Shown: in pieces, positions 51,931 to 61,532 of the stretch
Layout: each line of letters opens with the position of its first letter
Numbering within the stretch: the first letter of the stretch is position 1
Origin: Silanimonas sp.
GTDB lineage: Bacteria; Pseudomonadota; Gammaproteobacteria; Xanthomonadales; Xanthomonadaceae
Length of the DNA stretch: 64,000 nt
Direction of reading: 5' to 3'
Assembly: GCA_026005095.1 (NCBI GenBank)
Contig: BPKK01000002.1
Coordinates: 186,001 to 250,000, forward strand
Program-made: the position numbers and the translations under genes
Notes under the pieces: model-generated
The model's input: only the letters and a program-made list of their open reading frames with translations
Databases searched by the model: none
What the model was told of the DNA's origin: nothing

Positions 51931-53795
51931 GCGTCGTTTCCCTTCCTGTCTGCGGCTGGCGCGCCGCCCTCGTCCTCGTCCTGGCCGCGGGGCTCACGGC
52001 CTGTGCCGGGCTGCCCAAGGCGCAGCGCCAGGAGGCGGCCGGGGCCATGGTGGCGGCGCGGGCCACTGCGGTGGACTGCGCGGCCGCCGACCGCTGTGCC
52101 GTGCCCTCGGCCCTGCTGGAGGCCGGGCGCCGGCGGGTGGCGGATTCGACCCCCACGGCGCCGCGCCATCGCCTGGTGCTGCTCGAGAACGGCGCCGATG
52201 CCCTGGCCATGCGCTTGCACCTGATCCGCGCCGCCCGCGAGCGGATCGAGCTCAAGAGCTTCATCTTCCAGCTCGACGATGGCGGGCGGCTGGTGCTGGA
52301 TGCCCTGCTCGATGCCGCCGAGCGCGGGGTGAAGGTGCGGGTGCTGCTCGACCAGCTCTACGGCCTCGATGATCCCAACCTGCAGGCGGCACTGGCCAGC
52401 CACCATGCCAACTTCGAGTTGCGCCTCTACAACCCCACCTTCGAGGAGGCCCGCACCCAGCCGCTAGAGTTCGCCGCCGGCATCGTTTGCTGTTTCCGTC
52501 GCTTCAATCAGCGCATGCACGGCAAGCTGTTGCTGGTGGACGGCGTGGTGGGCATCACCGGCGGCCGCAATGTGCAGGACCGCTATTTCGACTGGGACCC
52601 GGTGTTCAACTACCGCGATCGCGACCTCGTAGTGGCGGGGCCGGCAGTACGCGAAATGCAGGCCGATTTCGACCGTTTCTGGGGGGCCGAGCGCAGCGTG
52701 CCGGCCGAGCAGCTCGCCGACGTGGCGCAGCGCTGGATCTCCCATGGCGGGGCTCCGCCCGGGCGTCTGGACTGGCGCAAAGCGCTCGAGGAAGGACGGC
52801 AGGGCAGCATGCGCCGCGCCGCCCTTGATGGCGATGCGCTGCTGGCGCGGCTGGCCGAAGCCAGCTTCGAGGTGGGGGCGGTACGCTTCATCGCCGACTG
52901 GCCCGACAAGCACGAGGACGAGCTGGCGGCGCGCAAGGATGCGAGCGAGGCGATGCGCCGCCTGATCGCCGATGCCCGCGAGGAAGTGGTGCTGCAGACG
53001 CCCTACCTCGTGCTCTCCCGTTCCGCGCGCCGCCTGTTCCAGGAACTGCAGCACCGCGACCCACCGCCGGCGGTGCGCATCTCCACCAATTCGCTGGCCG
53101 CCACCGATGCCTTCCCGGTGTATGCCATGAGCCACAAGTACAAGCGCACCTATCTGCGCGAGCTGGGCTTCGTGATCCACGAGTACAAGCCCTATCCCAC
53201 CGACACCCCACTCGATCCGGCCTCGACCGGGGCGCTCGGCGAGCGTGCGGCGGCCGATTTCCCGCTGTTCGGCAGCGGCTCGGCGGTGCGTCGCCAGGGC
53301 GGGCCGGTGCCGCTGCGCCGGGCCGGGGTGCGCACCGGCCTGCATGCCAAGTCGGTGGTGGTGGACCGGCGGGTGGCGGTGGTCGGCACCCACAACTTCG
53401 ACCCGCGTTCCGACCACTGGAATACCGAGAACCTGGTGATCGTCGAGGATGCCGCCTTCGCCGCGGCGCTGGCGCGGATCATCGAGCGCGATATGGCACC
53501 AGAGAACGCCTGGTTGATCGCACCGCGGGCAAAGCCGCCGCTGTTCTCCGGCCTGAGCTACGGCCTTGGCAGGCTCTCCGAGGCGCTGCCAGTGTTCGAC
53601 CTCTGGGTCTGGCCCTTTCCCTACGCCCGCAGCTACGAGCTGGTGGAAGGCTGCGAGCCGCTGCCCTGGGGCGACCCGCGTTTCCACGACTGCTGGCGCG
53701 ACGTGGGCGATTTTCCTGAGGTGGGCGTGGGCAGCAAGCGCATCTACACCCGCATCCTCACCGGTTTCGGCGCCGGTCTCGTGCCCATCCTTTAG
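51927..53795 (+). CDS. Phospholipase D/cardiolipin synthase-like lipoprotein
   Basis: A 622-residue protein with a lipoprotein signal peptide (VLVLAAGLTACAG). Two HKD motifs mark the phospholipase D superfamily: H198-x-K200-x4-D205 and H473-x-K475-x4-D480. Surrounding motifs GGRNVQDRYFDWD and GTHNFDPRSDHWNTEN resemble cardiolipin synthase C-type enzymes. It probably transfers phosphatidyl groups at the cell envelope. It overlaps yceI by 4 bp. Confidence 0.88.
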   Translation: MSVVSLPVCGWRAALVLVLAAGLTACAGLPKAQRQEAAGAMVAARATAVDCAAADRCAVPSALLEAGRRRVADSTPTAPRHRLVLLENGADALAMRLHLIRAARERIELKSFIFQLDDGGRLVLDALLDAAERGVKVRVLLDQLYGLDDPNLQAALASHHANFELRLYNPTFEEARTQPLEFAAGIVCCFRRFNQRMHGKLLLVDGVVGITGGRNVQDRYFDWDPVFNYRDRDLVVAGPAVREMQADFDRFWGAERSVPAEQLADVAQRWISHGGAPPGRLDWRKALEEGRQGSMRRAALDGDALLARLAEASFEVGAVRFIADWPDKHEDELAARKDASEAMRRLIADAREEVVLQTPYLVLSRSARRLFQELQHRDPPPAVRISTNSLAATDAFPVYAMSHKYKRTYLRELGFVIHEYKPYPTDTPLDPASTGALGERAAADFPLFGSGSAVRRQGGPVPLRRAGVRTGLHAKSVVVDRRVAVVGTHNFDPRSDHWNTENLVIVEDAAFAAALARIIERDMAPENAWLIAPRAKPPLFSGLSYGLGRLSEALPVFDLWVWPFPYARSYELVEGCEPLPWGDPRFHDCWRDVGDFPEVGVGSKRIYTRILTGFGAGLVPIL

Positions 53796-53877
53796 GGAAT
53801 GACCTTCTTCATTTGACGCCATCGGGGGGCGGGCCTAGGCTGCTCTCGCCTTATCACTCCGATCCTCAGGCCCGACC

Positions 53878-54486
53878 ATGTCCCTAACCCTCACTATCGA
53901 GCTCTCCGATCGCGATCTCGAACACTTCACGAAGGCGATGGAGCAGGCCCGCAATGCGGCCGCCGGCAAGAGTCCGGCCGAGGTGGCCGATGCCTCCGGC
54001 GCCCTGCTCGCCAAGGCCAAGGGCGTGGCGGTGCCCGATTTCATCGCCGACCGGCTGGATCTGCTCGATACCCTGATCGCCATGCTCAAGGACTCGGCCT
54101 GGGCGATGCCCGCGGAGGATCAGCAGCGCATCCTGGGGGCCCTTGCCTACTTTGCCGAACCGAAGGATCTGATTCCCGACCACGTGCCGGTGCTCGGCTT
54201 CCTCGACGATGCCATCGCCATCGAACTGGCCACCCGCGGTCTGCGCCACGAGATCGAGGCTTACGACGACTTTTGCGAATACCGCAGCGCCGAGGCCCGG
54301 CGTCGGGGTCTCGATCCCGCCCAGGTGGGCGTGGCCGACTGGCTGGAAGGCCGCCGGGCCGAACTGCTCGAGCGCATGCACGTGCGTCGCCAGCGCGATG
54401 TCGGCGTGGGCTATGGCGCCAGCTCGGGCTATGGCCGCCGCAGCTACCTTGCCAACGTCTGGCGGCCCTCCACCTACCTGCGCTGA
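53878..54486 (+). CDS. YkvA-like (DUF1232) protein
   Basis: A 202-residue protein. The central YkvA signature is LAYFAEPKDLIPDHVPVLGFLDDAIAI (about residues 90-116). The rest is helical, with a Gly/Tyr/Ser-rich stretch near the C-terminus. It is a widespread family of unknown function, probably membrane-associated. An 82-bp leader separates it from the phospholipase gene. Confidence 0.85.
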   Translation: MSLTLTIELSDRDLEHFTKAMEQARNAAAGKSPAEVADASGALLAKAKGVAVPDFIADRLDLLDTLIAMLKDSAWAMPAEDQQRILGALAYFAEPKDLIPDHVPVLGFLDDAIAIELATRGLRHEIEAYDDFCEYRSAEARRRGLDPAQVGVADWLEGRRAELLERMHVRRQRDVGVGYGASSGYGRRSYLANVWRPSTYLR

Positions 54487-54493
54487 CGGGCGC

Positions 54494-54934
54494 ATGATGC
54501 CGGCGAACTCCGAGAGCCCCTTCCGCCGCCGCCCGCCGATCGAGGTGCTGAACGCGCAGCGCGAAGGCTGCGCGGTGGGCCATCTCGGCATCGAGCTCAC
54601 CGAGCTCGGCCCCGACTACCTGCGCGGGCGAATGCCGGTGGATGCGCGGACCAAGCAGCCCTACGGCCTGCTGCACGGCGGCAGCTCGGCCCTGCTCGCC
54701 GAGACCCTGGCCAGCATCGCCGCCAACCTCTGCCTCGAGGATGGCGCCGGGCAGGCCGTGGGCCTCGAACTCAACTGCAACCACGTGCGGGCCATGACCG
54801 AGGGCTGGGTGGTGGGCACGGCACGCCCCCTGCACGTCGGCCGCAGCACCCAGGTCTGGGACATCCGTATCGAGGACGAGCAGGGCCGCCTGGTCTGCGC
54901 CAGCCGGCTCACCCTCGCCGTCCGCCGGGGCTGA
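54494..54934 (+). CDS. Hotdog-fold acyl-CoA thioesterase
   Basis: A 146-residue PaaI/YdiI-type hotdog thioesterase. Active-site sequence YGLLHGGSSALLAETLAS includes the catalytic Glu, and the second half has RPLHVGRSTQVWDIRIEDEQGRLVCASRLT. It probably hydrolyses acyl-CoA thioesters (menaquinone pathway DHNA-CoA or hydroxybenzoyl-CoA type); substrate is uncertain. It is 4 bp upstream of plsC. Confidence 0.88.
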   Translation: MMPANSESPFRRRPPIEVLNAQREGCAVGHLGIELTELGPDYLRGRMPVDARTKQPYGLLHGGSSALLAETLASIAANLCLEDGAGQAVGLELNCNHVRAMTEGWVVGTARPLHVGRSTQVWDIRIEDEQGRLVCASRLTLAVRRG

Positions 54935-54938
54935 GGCC

Positions 54939-55691
54939 ATGCGCTGGCTGCGTATGCTTGCCCGCCTGCCGTTCCTGGCCGTGCACCTCGGCCTGTTCCT
55001 GCCGCTCGTGGTGCTGCTGCTGGTGCTGCCCGGCACCCGGCGCATCGCCTGGGGTGGCGAGGATCTGCATGCCCGGCTGATCCGTGCCTGGTCCGGCGGT
55101 CTCTTGCGGGTGTTCGGCCTGCGCGTGCGCCGCTATGGCACGCCGCTGCGCGGCGCCGTGCTGTTCGTGGCCAACCATGTGAGCTGGATCGACATCGAGC
55201 TGTTCCACAGCCAGCTCTGGGCCGGCTTCGTCTCCAAGGCCGAGGTCGAGAAATGGCCGCTGGTGGGCTGGCTCGCCAGCCTGGGCGGCACCATCTACCA
55301 CCACCGCGGCAATCAGGACTCGCTGCACGGGGTGATGCACCAGATGGTGCAACGCCTGCAGGAGGGGCGGCCGGTGGCGGTGTTCCCGGAAGGCCGCACC
55401 ACCAGCGGTGAGGCGCTGGGCGTGTTCCATGCCCGCATCTTCCAGCCCGCAGTGGTAGCGAACGTGCCGGCCCAGCCGGTGGCCCTGCGCTACGGCGCGG
55501 GGGGGGAGGCACAGCGCATCGTCGCCTTCGCGCCGGGCGAGAGCTTCATGGGCAGTTTCGTGCGCCTGCTCGGCGAGCCCAACCGGGTGGCCGAAGTGCA
55601 TTTCCTCGACCCGGTGCCGCCCAGCGAGGACGGCCGCCGGCGCATGGCCGAGACCTGCCGCGAGCGGATCGCTGCGGTGCTCGCCCGCTAA
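54939..55691 (+). CDS. plsC: 1-acylglycerol-3-phosphate acyltransferase (PlsC family)
   Basis: A 250-residue inner-membrane acyltransferase with an N-terminal transmembrane helix (residues ~8-32), catalytic NHVSWID motif (~72-78), KAEVEKWPLVGWL and the FPEGRTTSGE substrate motif. It makes phosphatidic acid from lysophosphatidic acid, or an ornithine-lipid analogue as in OlsA-like members. Confidence 0.88.
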   Translation: MRWLRMLARLPFLAVHLGLFLPLVVLLLVLPGTRRIAWGGEDLHARLIRAWSGGLLRVFGLRVRRYGTPLRGAVLFVANHVSWIDIELFHSQLWAGFVSKAEVEKWPLVGWLASLGGTIYHHRGNQDSLHGVMHQMVQRLQEGRPVAVFPEGRTTSGEALGVFHARIFQPAVVANVPAQPVALRYGAGGEAQRIVAFAPGESFMGSFVRLLGEPNRVAEVHFLDPVPPSEDGRRRMAETCRERIAAVLAR

Positions 55692-55700
55692 AGGCCCCCG

Positions 55701-56732
55701 ATGCTGAGCGCCGCCGACTACCGCCCGCCCGCCTGGCTGCGCAACGGCCACCTGCAGTCTCTGCTCTCGGCTGCCCCGCCCCGGCGTATCGCCGGCGAGC
55801 GGGCCCTGGCGCGGCTGGCACCGCAGGTGGAGGAATGGCGGCTGCCGGCCGGCGAGGCGGTGCTGCAGGCCTTTCACCTCCGTCTGCCCGGGCACGGCCC
55901 GCGGGCCGTCGCCCTGCTGTTCCATGGCTGGGAGGGCAGCCACCGTTCGAGCTATGTGCGCCACACCACCCACCAGCTTCTGGAGGCCGGCTTCGAGGTG
56001 GTGCAGCTCAACTTCCGCGACCACGGCGATACCCACCATCTCAACCCGGAGCCCTTCCATAGCTGCCGGCTTGAGGAGGTGGTACTGGCGGCGAAGGCGG
56101 CCCAGGCACGCCTGCCAGGCCGGCCCTGGATGGCGGCCGGCTTCTCGCTGGGCGGTAACTTCGCCCTGCGGGTGGCCCGCGCCGCCCCGGCAGCGGGCCT
56201 GCGGTTGGCCCATGTGGCAGCGGTCTGCCCGGTGGTGCATGGCGAATCCGGCCTGCGCGCCCTCGAGACCGGCCTGCCGCTCTACCACTGGTACTTCATG
56301 AGGAAGTGGCGGCGCTCGCTCGTGCTCAAGCAGCGTCACTTCCCCGAGCGGCACCGTTTCTCGCCGGCCGAGCTCGAGCGCGACATGCGCAGCCTCACTC
56401 GCTATCTCGTGCAGCACTACACCGAGTTCCCCAGCCTCGAGGCCTATCTCGATGGCTATGCCATCGCCGGCGACCGCCTCTCCGACCTCGCGGTGCCGGC
56501 CTCGATCCTCACCGCGGCGGACGACCCGGTGATTCCGGTGGCCGATTTCCATGCCCTGCGCCTACCGCCCTCGGCCCGGCTGGAGATCAGCCCCTACGGC
56601 GGGCACTGCGGCTTTCTTCTGAACGCGGCGCTGGAGGGCTTTGCCGAGCGCTGGATTCGCGACCGCTTCCTCGCCGCCCTCGGGCAGGCGGCGGGCCAGC
56701 CGACCGATGCCGCTACACTGGGCGTTTCCTGA
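55701..56732 (+). CDS. YheT-family alpha/beta hydrolase
   Basis: A 343-residue hydrolase. The N-terminal signature YRPPAWLRNGHLQSLLSA is typical of YheT/EMB8 proteins, the nucleophile is in AGFSLGGNFALRVA, the acid in ADDPVIPVADFH and the His in PYGGHCGFLL. The family is close to esterases of unknown substrate. It lies 9 bp after plsC in what looks like a lipid-metabolism operon. Confidence 0.9.
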   Translation: MLSAADYRPPAWLRNGHLQSLLSAAPPRRIAGERALARLAPQVEEWRLPAGEAVLQAFHLRLPGHGPRAVALLFHGWEGSHRSSYVRHTTHQLLEAGFEVVQLNFRDHGDTHHLNPEPFHSCRLEEVVLAAKAAQARLPGRPWMAAGFSLGGNFALRVARAAPAAGLRLAHVAAVCPVVHGESGLRALETGLPLYHWYFMRKWRRSLVLKQRHFPERHRFSPAELERDMRSLTRYLVQHYTEFPSLEAYLDGYAIAGDRLSDLAVPASILTAADDPVIPVADFHALRLPPSARLEISPYGGHCGFLLNAALEGFAERWIRDRFLAALGQAAGQPTDAATLGVS

Positions 56733-56738
56733 TAAAGC

Positions 56739-56764
56739 GGCCGGGGCCTCCGGCCGGGCCTTTT
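56739..56764 (+). terminator. Likely terminator after the YheT-like gene
   Basis: Hairpin GGCCGG / CCGGCC with loop GGCCT, followed by GGGCC and TTTT at 56761-56764. It lies 7 bp after the stop codon and ahead of the TPR gene. Confidence 0.6.
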
Positions 56765-56777
56765 CCGAGGGATCTCC

Positions 56778-58809
56778 ATGCTGCATGACGTGATGACGGC
56801 GCTGCGCGCCGGTGATGCCGCGGCCGCCCGTGCCGCCGCCGAACGCTGGGTGGCCGCCGAGCCGGCCAACCCCGAGGCCTTCGAGTGGCTGGCCCAGGCC
56901 CATGGCGCGGCCGGCGACACCGCCGCCGCCGCCGCCGCCATCGATCGCGGTCTTGCCCTCGCCCCGGGCCATGCCGGGCTCATCACCACCCGGGCTTTCC
57001 TGCATCTGCAGGGCGGCGACCTCGAGGCCTCGACCGCCGATTTCCGCGCGGCGGTGGCCGAAGACCCCAACCAGTTGCCCGCCTACCTGGCCCTGGCCCA
57101 CCTCGCCCTCGGCCGCGGCGACCGCGCCGAGGCCGAGCGCCTCGTGGCCTTGGCCAAACGGATCGACGACGAGCACCCGCGCCTGCTGCTGGCCGAGGCC
57201 CAGCTCGCCGAGCTTTCCGGCGATGGCCAGCGCGCCCTGGCCCTGCTCAGCGCTGCGGTGCAGCGCGCCCCGCGCGACCCGCTGGCTCAGGCCGCGCTCG
57301 GCCTTGCCTACCTGCAGCGAAACCACCTCGCCTTCGCCGAGCAGGCCCTGCGCAATGCCTTGGCCTTGAGCGGAGCGGCGCCCAACCTGCACGGCGCCCT
57401 CGTGGCCTGCCTCGAAGCCCAGGGGCGCCTGCCGGAGGCCTTCGAGGCGGCGATCGCCTGGGTGGAGGCGGCGCCGGCCTCGGTGGCGGCGCGCTGGACT
57501 CATGCCCGGCTCTGCGCCGCTGCGGGGCGTCTCGAGGAGGCCTCGGCCGGGGTCGAGGCGGTGCTGGCCGAGGCCCCCGAGCATGGCCCGGCGCTGGCCC
57601 TGGAACTGCAGCTCAACCACCATCTCGGCGGTCCCGAGGCCGCCGTGGCCCGCCTGCAGGCCCGGCTGGCCGAGCGCCCCGGGCTCACCCAGGGCTGGCG
57701 CCTGCTGCTCGGGCTCGGCGATCTTGCCCAGGCCGAGGCCACCATCGCGGCCTGGCGGGCGGCAGATCCCGCCTCCGGCCATGCCCTCGAGGCCGAGGCC
57801 ACGTTGCGCGAGCATCAGGGAGAACTGGCCGCGGCCGAGACGGCCGCCCGCGAGGCCCTGACCCTCGAGCCGCGGCTGATGGAGGCCCGGCGCATCCTCG
57901 CCCGTGCCGCCGCCCGGCAGCCGGCCGAGGCGGCGATGGCCGCCACCCAGGCCTTGCTCGACGGCGTGGTCTCGCCCGGCCAGCGCCATGCCCTGCTGCC
58001 CTGGTATGGCGCCGCCCTGCACCGGCTGGGCCGGGTGGCCGAAGCGGCTGCCGCCTGGCAGCAGTTCTGGGCCGAGGGCTTCCTGCCGCGCCTACCGCAG
58101 CCGGTGCCGGCGAGCGCCGCCCGCCCGGCCGCCGACGGCGGCGCTGGCTGCCTGCTCTGGGGCCCGCCCGGTGTGCGTCTCGAGCCCATTCACGCCCTGT
58201 TGGCCGCCGCCGCGCCCGAGCGGGTGCTGCTGGACCGCTTCGCCGACACCCGGCGCGACGACGGCTTCAATCGCCTGCGGGTGGCGCCGGACCATGCCGC
58301 GGCCGGCACGGCCGCGCGCTGGCGGGCGCCGCTGGAGGCCAATGGCTCTCGATCCTGCGGCCATGATCGACGGCCTGCCGCACTGGGACGGCTGGACCCA
58401 CGCCACCCTGCACGGCACCCGCCTCGTGGCCCTGCTGCGCGACCCGCGTGATCTCCTGCTCACCTGGCTGGCCGAGGGCTCGGCGAGCGGCTACCCCTTC
58501 CCCGGCGTGGAGGCCGCCACGGCCTGGCTCTCGGCTGTGCTCGGCCAGTACCTGGAGGCCGAGGCCGCCGATCCGGCGCGGGTGTTCCGTCTCGATGCCG
58601 ACGGGCTTGCCAGCGACCCTGCCGGCTTCGCCGAGGCCCTGGCCGCGGCCTGCGGTCTTGCCGCCCCGCCGCCGGCCGTGGTGCCGGCGCCGGTGGCGGT
58701 GCCGGTCGAGCTGCCCGCTGGCAGCTGGCGCGCCTATGCCGGTGTGCTGGCCCCGGCTTTCGCGACCCTGTCGCCCTTGGCGGTGCGCCTCGGCTATCCC
58801 GCCGAATGA
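56778..58809 (+). CDS. TPR protein with sulfotransferase-like C-terminus (frameshifted)
   Basis: The first ~520 residues are tetratricopeptide-like helix pairs, very Ala-rich, with [22 protein letters not shown] and similar repeats. The C-terminal third ([41 protein letters not shown]) looks like a degenerate sulfotransferase fold, as in TPR-sulfotransferase fusions. The frame breaks at about 58340, where LEANG in one frame gives way to [21 protein letters not shown] in another; removing one G near 58342 joins them. The corrected protein is about 676 residues. Function is uncertain. Confidence 0.75.
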
Positions 58810-58830
58810 GGCCCGTCCCTGCCCGCGGGC

Positions 58831-58852
58831 CGCGGGGCCTTCAGGCCCCGCG
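58831..58852. terminator. Bidirectional hairpin between TPR gene and uppP
   Basis: A perfect 9-bp inverted repeat CGCGGGGCC / GGCCCCGCG with a 4-nt loop overlaps the uppP stop codon and lies 22 bp after the TPR stop. No T-tract is seen on either strand. Confidence 0.5.
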
Positions 58853-59650
58853 CGGCAGGAACAGCAAAAGCCCGAGGCCGAGGGCGATGCGGTAGAGGGC
58901 GAACACCGTGAAGGGCCGCGACTTCACGTAGCCGAGCAGCCAGCGCACCACCACGAAGCCGGTGGCCGCCGCCGCGGCGAAGGCCATGGCCAGTGCCGCC
59001 CAGTCCTCGCGCGGGGCCGCCGGGTTGCCCGCGTACTCCAGCAAGGCGTAGGCGCTGGCGGCGAACATGGTGGGGATGCCGACGAGGAAGGCGAACTCGG
59101 CCGCCGCCGGGCGCGAGAGCGCCCCGGCCAGCAGGGCGGCGAAGATCGCCGCCGCCGAGCGCGAGGTGCCGGGGAACACGCCGGCCAGCACCTGCGCCAG
59201 CCCCACCCACACCGCCACGTTCCAGCCGATGGCGGGCAGCGCCGGCTCCGGCGGCGCCGGCCGCCTGGCCACGCTCCGTTCGATGGCGAGCATCAGCAGC
59301 CCCCCCAGCACCAGGGCCGTGGCCACGGGCCAGACCGTCTCCGGCAGGCTCCAGCCGAGCTTGCGCACCACCAGGCCGACCACCGCCGTCACCGCGAAGG
59401 CCGTGCCCAGCTTCACGAGGTAATCGAACTGCGCCGGCTGCCGCCAGCCTGTGGCCAGGGCCAGCAGGCGGGCGCGGAATACCAGCAGCACGGCGAGGAT
59501 GGCCCCGCTCTGCACCACGATGTTGAACAGGTCGGATTGCGGGCCCAGCCAGTGCTGGGCGATCAGCAGGTGGCCGGTGGAGGAGATCGGCAGGAACTCG
59601 GTGATGCCCTCGAGGATGCCGAGCAAGAGGGCGATGAGCAGCTCGTTCAA
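58841..59650 (-). CDS. uppP: Undecaprenyl-diphosphatase UppP (BacA)
   Basis: A 269-residue membrane enzyme recycling the C55 lipid carrier for cell-wall synthesis. The active-site signature [15 protein letters not shown] is at residues 14-28, the second conserved patch is [17 protein letters not shown], and about eight hydrophobic helices are present. Length is normal. It converges with the TPR gene and is divergent from glnA. Confidence 0.96.
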   Translation of the reverse strand: MNELLIALLLGILEGITEFLPISSTGHLLIAQHWLGPQSDLFNIVVQSGAILAVLLVFRARLLALATGWRQPAQFDYLVKLGTAFAVTAVVGLVVRKLGWSLPETVWPVATALVLGGLLMLAIERSVARRPAPPEPALPAIGWNVAVWVGLAQVLAGVFPGTSRSAAAIFAALLAGALSRPAAAEFAFLVGIPTMFAASAYALLEYAGNPAAPREDWAALAMAFAAAAATGFVVVRWLLGYVKSRPFTVFALYRIALGLGLLLFLPRGA

Positions 59651-59793
59651 GGCGCAGGATCGCGGCGGAAAGGCCGGAGTCTAGCGGCAGGCCGGCCCCG
59701 CGTGGGTCGGGCGGGCGGGACGTGCCGGGTGGGCGGTCTGTCCCGGTGGCGGGCCGGGCAGGAGGCCTCCATCCGGGCGGCATGCTTCGGAAA

Positions 59794-59831
59794 TGCACCC
59801 ATTTGCTCCATGTGTGCCCCCATCTGGCGCA
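59794..59831 (+). promoter_or_regulatory. Tandem NtrC-like binding sites upstream of glnA
   Basis: Site 1 (59794-59810, TGCACCCATTTGCTCCA) matches 13 of 17 bases of the NtrC consensus TGCACCATTTTGGTGCA. Site 2 (59815-59831, TGCCCCCATCTGGCGCA) matches 12 of 17. Their centres are 21 bp apart, two helical turns, and 80-100 bp upstream of the sigma54 -24/-12 box, as expected for NtrC enhancers. Confidence 0.65.
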
Positions 59832-59894
59832 ATCTGCCATCGGAAACCCCACCGTGCCCCATAAGAATCAATGACTTGCGGATTCGCAGGGCGC

Positions 59895-59911
59895 TTGGCA
59901 TGGCGCTTGCT
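59895..59911 (+). promoter_or_regulatory. sigma54 promoter of glnA
   Basis: TTGGCATG-GCGC-TTGCT has GG at 59897-59898 and GC at 59909-59910. The predicted start is about 30 bp before the GTG start codon. Confidence 0.88.
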
Positions 59912-59950
59912 CTCTTCCCTGGCGTTTCCCACCCCCGCCGGAGCCTTTCC

Positions 59951-61360
59951 GTGAGCATCGAGACCGTCAACAAGCTGATCAAGGACCACGCCATCGAGTT
60001 CGTCGACCTGCGTTTCGTCGACATGCGCGGCACCCAGCACCACGTCACCTTCCCGGCGAGCATCGTCGAGTCCGCCCTGTTCGAGGACGGCAAGATGTTC
60101 GACGGCAGCTCCATTCCCGGCTGGAAGGGCATCAACGAGAGCGACATGATCCTGCTGCCGGATCCCGCCACCGCCTTCGTCGATCCGTTCTACGCCGACC
60201 CGACCCTGGTGCTGATCTGCGACGTGCTCGACCCGGCCACCATGCAGGGCTACTCGCGCTGCCCGCGCGGCGTGGCCAAGCGCGCCGAGGCCTTCCTCAA
60301 GGCCAGCGGCATCGCCGACCAGGCCTTCTTCGGCCCGGAGCCCGAGTTCTTCATCTTCGACGGCGTGCGCTTCAGCAATGACATGGGCAAGGTCGGCTAC
60401 GAGATCTTCTCCGACGAGGCCGCCTGGGCCACCAACCAGAAGCAGGACGGCAACAACCACGGCTACCGCCCGACCGTGAAGGGCGGCTACTTCCCGGTGC
60501 CGCCCACCGACTCGCTGCACGACCTGCGCGCCGAGATGTGCAAGGTGCTGGCCTCGGTGGGCCAGGAAGTGGAGGTGCACCACCACGAGGTGGCGAATGC
60601 CGGCCAGTGCGAGATCGGCGTCAAGTTCAACTCGCTGGTGAAGAAGGCCGACGAGCTCACCACGCTGAAGTACATCGTCAAGAACGTGGCGCACCGCAAC
60701 GGCAAGACCGCCACCTTCATGCCCAAGCCCATCGTCGGCGACAACGGCAGCGGCATGCACGTGCACCAGTCGCTCAGCAAGGGCGGGGTGAACCTGTTCT
60801 CGGGCGACGGCTACGGCGGCCTGTCGCAGATCGCGCTCTGGTACATCGGCGGCATCTTCAAGCACGCCCGTGCCATCAATGCCTTCACCAACTCCACCAC
60901 CAACAGCTACAAGCGCCTGGTGCCGGGCTTCGAGGCCCCGGTGATGCTGGCCTACTCGGCCCGCAACCGCTCGGCGAGCTGCCGCATCCCGTACGTGAGC
61001 AATCCGAAGGCGCGCCGCATCGAGATCCGCTTCCCCGACCCGATGCAGAGCGGCTACCTTACCTTCGCTGCGCTGATGATGGCCGGCCTCGACGGCATCA
61101 AGAACCAGATCGACCCGGGCGCGCCTTCCGATAAGGACCTCTACGATCTGCCGCCGGAGGAGGAGAAGAACATCCCCAAGGTCTGCCACTCGCTGGACAT
61201 GGCGCTCGAGGCGCTGGACAAGGACCGCGAGTTCCTCAAGGCCGGCGGTGTGTTCTCCGATGACTTCATCGACGGCTACATCGAGCTCAAGATGCAGGAG
61301 GTGACCAAGTTCCGCGCGGCCACCCATCCGCTCGAGTACCAGCTGTACTACGCGATCTGA
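59951..61360 (+). CDS. glnA: Glutamine synthetase type I
   Basis: A 469-residue dodecameric GSI-beta making glutamine from glutamate, ammonia and ATP. Signatures are [61 protein letters not shown] and the adenylylation site Y398 in KDLYDLPPE, so GlnE control is expected. It starts with GTG at 59951. NtrC sites and a sigma54 promoter precede it. ntrBC lie downstream, separated by one gene and a terminator-like hairpin. The sequence is close to Xanthomonas GlnA. Confidence 0.97.
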   Translation: MSIETVNKLIKDHAIEFVDLRFVDMRGTQHHVTFPASIVESALFEDGKMFDGSSIPGWKGINESDMILLPDPATAFVDPFYADPTLVLICDVLDPATMQGYSRCPRGVAKRAEAFLKASGIADQAFFGPEPEFFIFDGVRFSNDMGKVGYEIFSDEAAWATNQKQDGNNHGYRPTVKGGYFPVPPTDSLHDLRAEMCKVLASVGQEVEVHHHEVANAGQCEIGVKFNSLVKKADELTTLKYIVKNVAHRNGKTATFMPKPIVGDNGSGMHVHQSLSKGGVNLFSGDGYGGLSQIALWYIGGIFKHARAINAFTNSTTNSYKRLVPGFEAPVMLAYSARNRSASCRIPYVSNPKARRIEIRFPDPMQSGYLTFAALMMAGLDGIKNQIDPGAPSDKDLYDLPPEEEKNIPKVCHSLDMALEALDKDREFLKAGGVFSDDFIDGYIELKMQEVTKFRAATHPLEYQLYYAI

Positions 61361-61416
61361 GGATCGCGCCCGCGCCGCCGGGGGAGCGGTGGCGCGGTTC
61401 CCGGCGCCAGGCGTCG

Positions 61417-61450
61417 ACGCAGGCGGCCCGCAGGTGCGGGCCGTCGGCGT
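61417..61450 (+). terminator. Terminator after glnA
   Basis: A 9-bp stem CGGCCCGCA / TGCGGGCCG (61424-61432 / 61435-61443) with flanking ACGC and GGCGT that can extend it, then TTTAT. It lies in the 172-bp gap after glnA, which contains nothing else I recognise. Confidence 0.65.
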
Positions 61451-61532
61451 TTATGGGGCGAAGGGGCGGGCTTGATCGCCGGTGCCGCGGCCGTCTAGCC
61501 TGCGGGCTTCCCCCCGATGACATGGATGCCCC

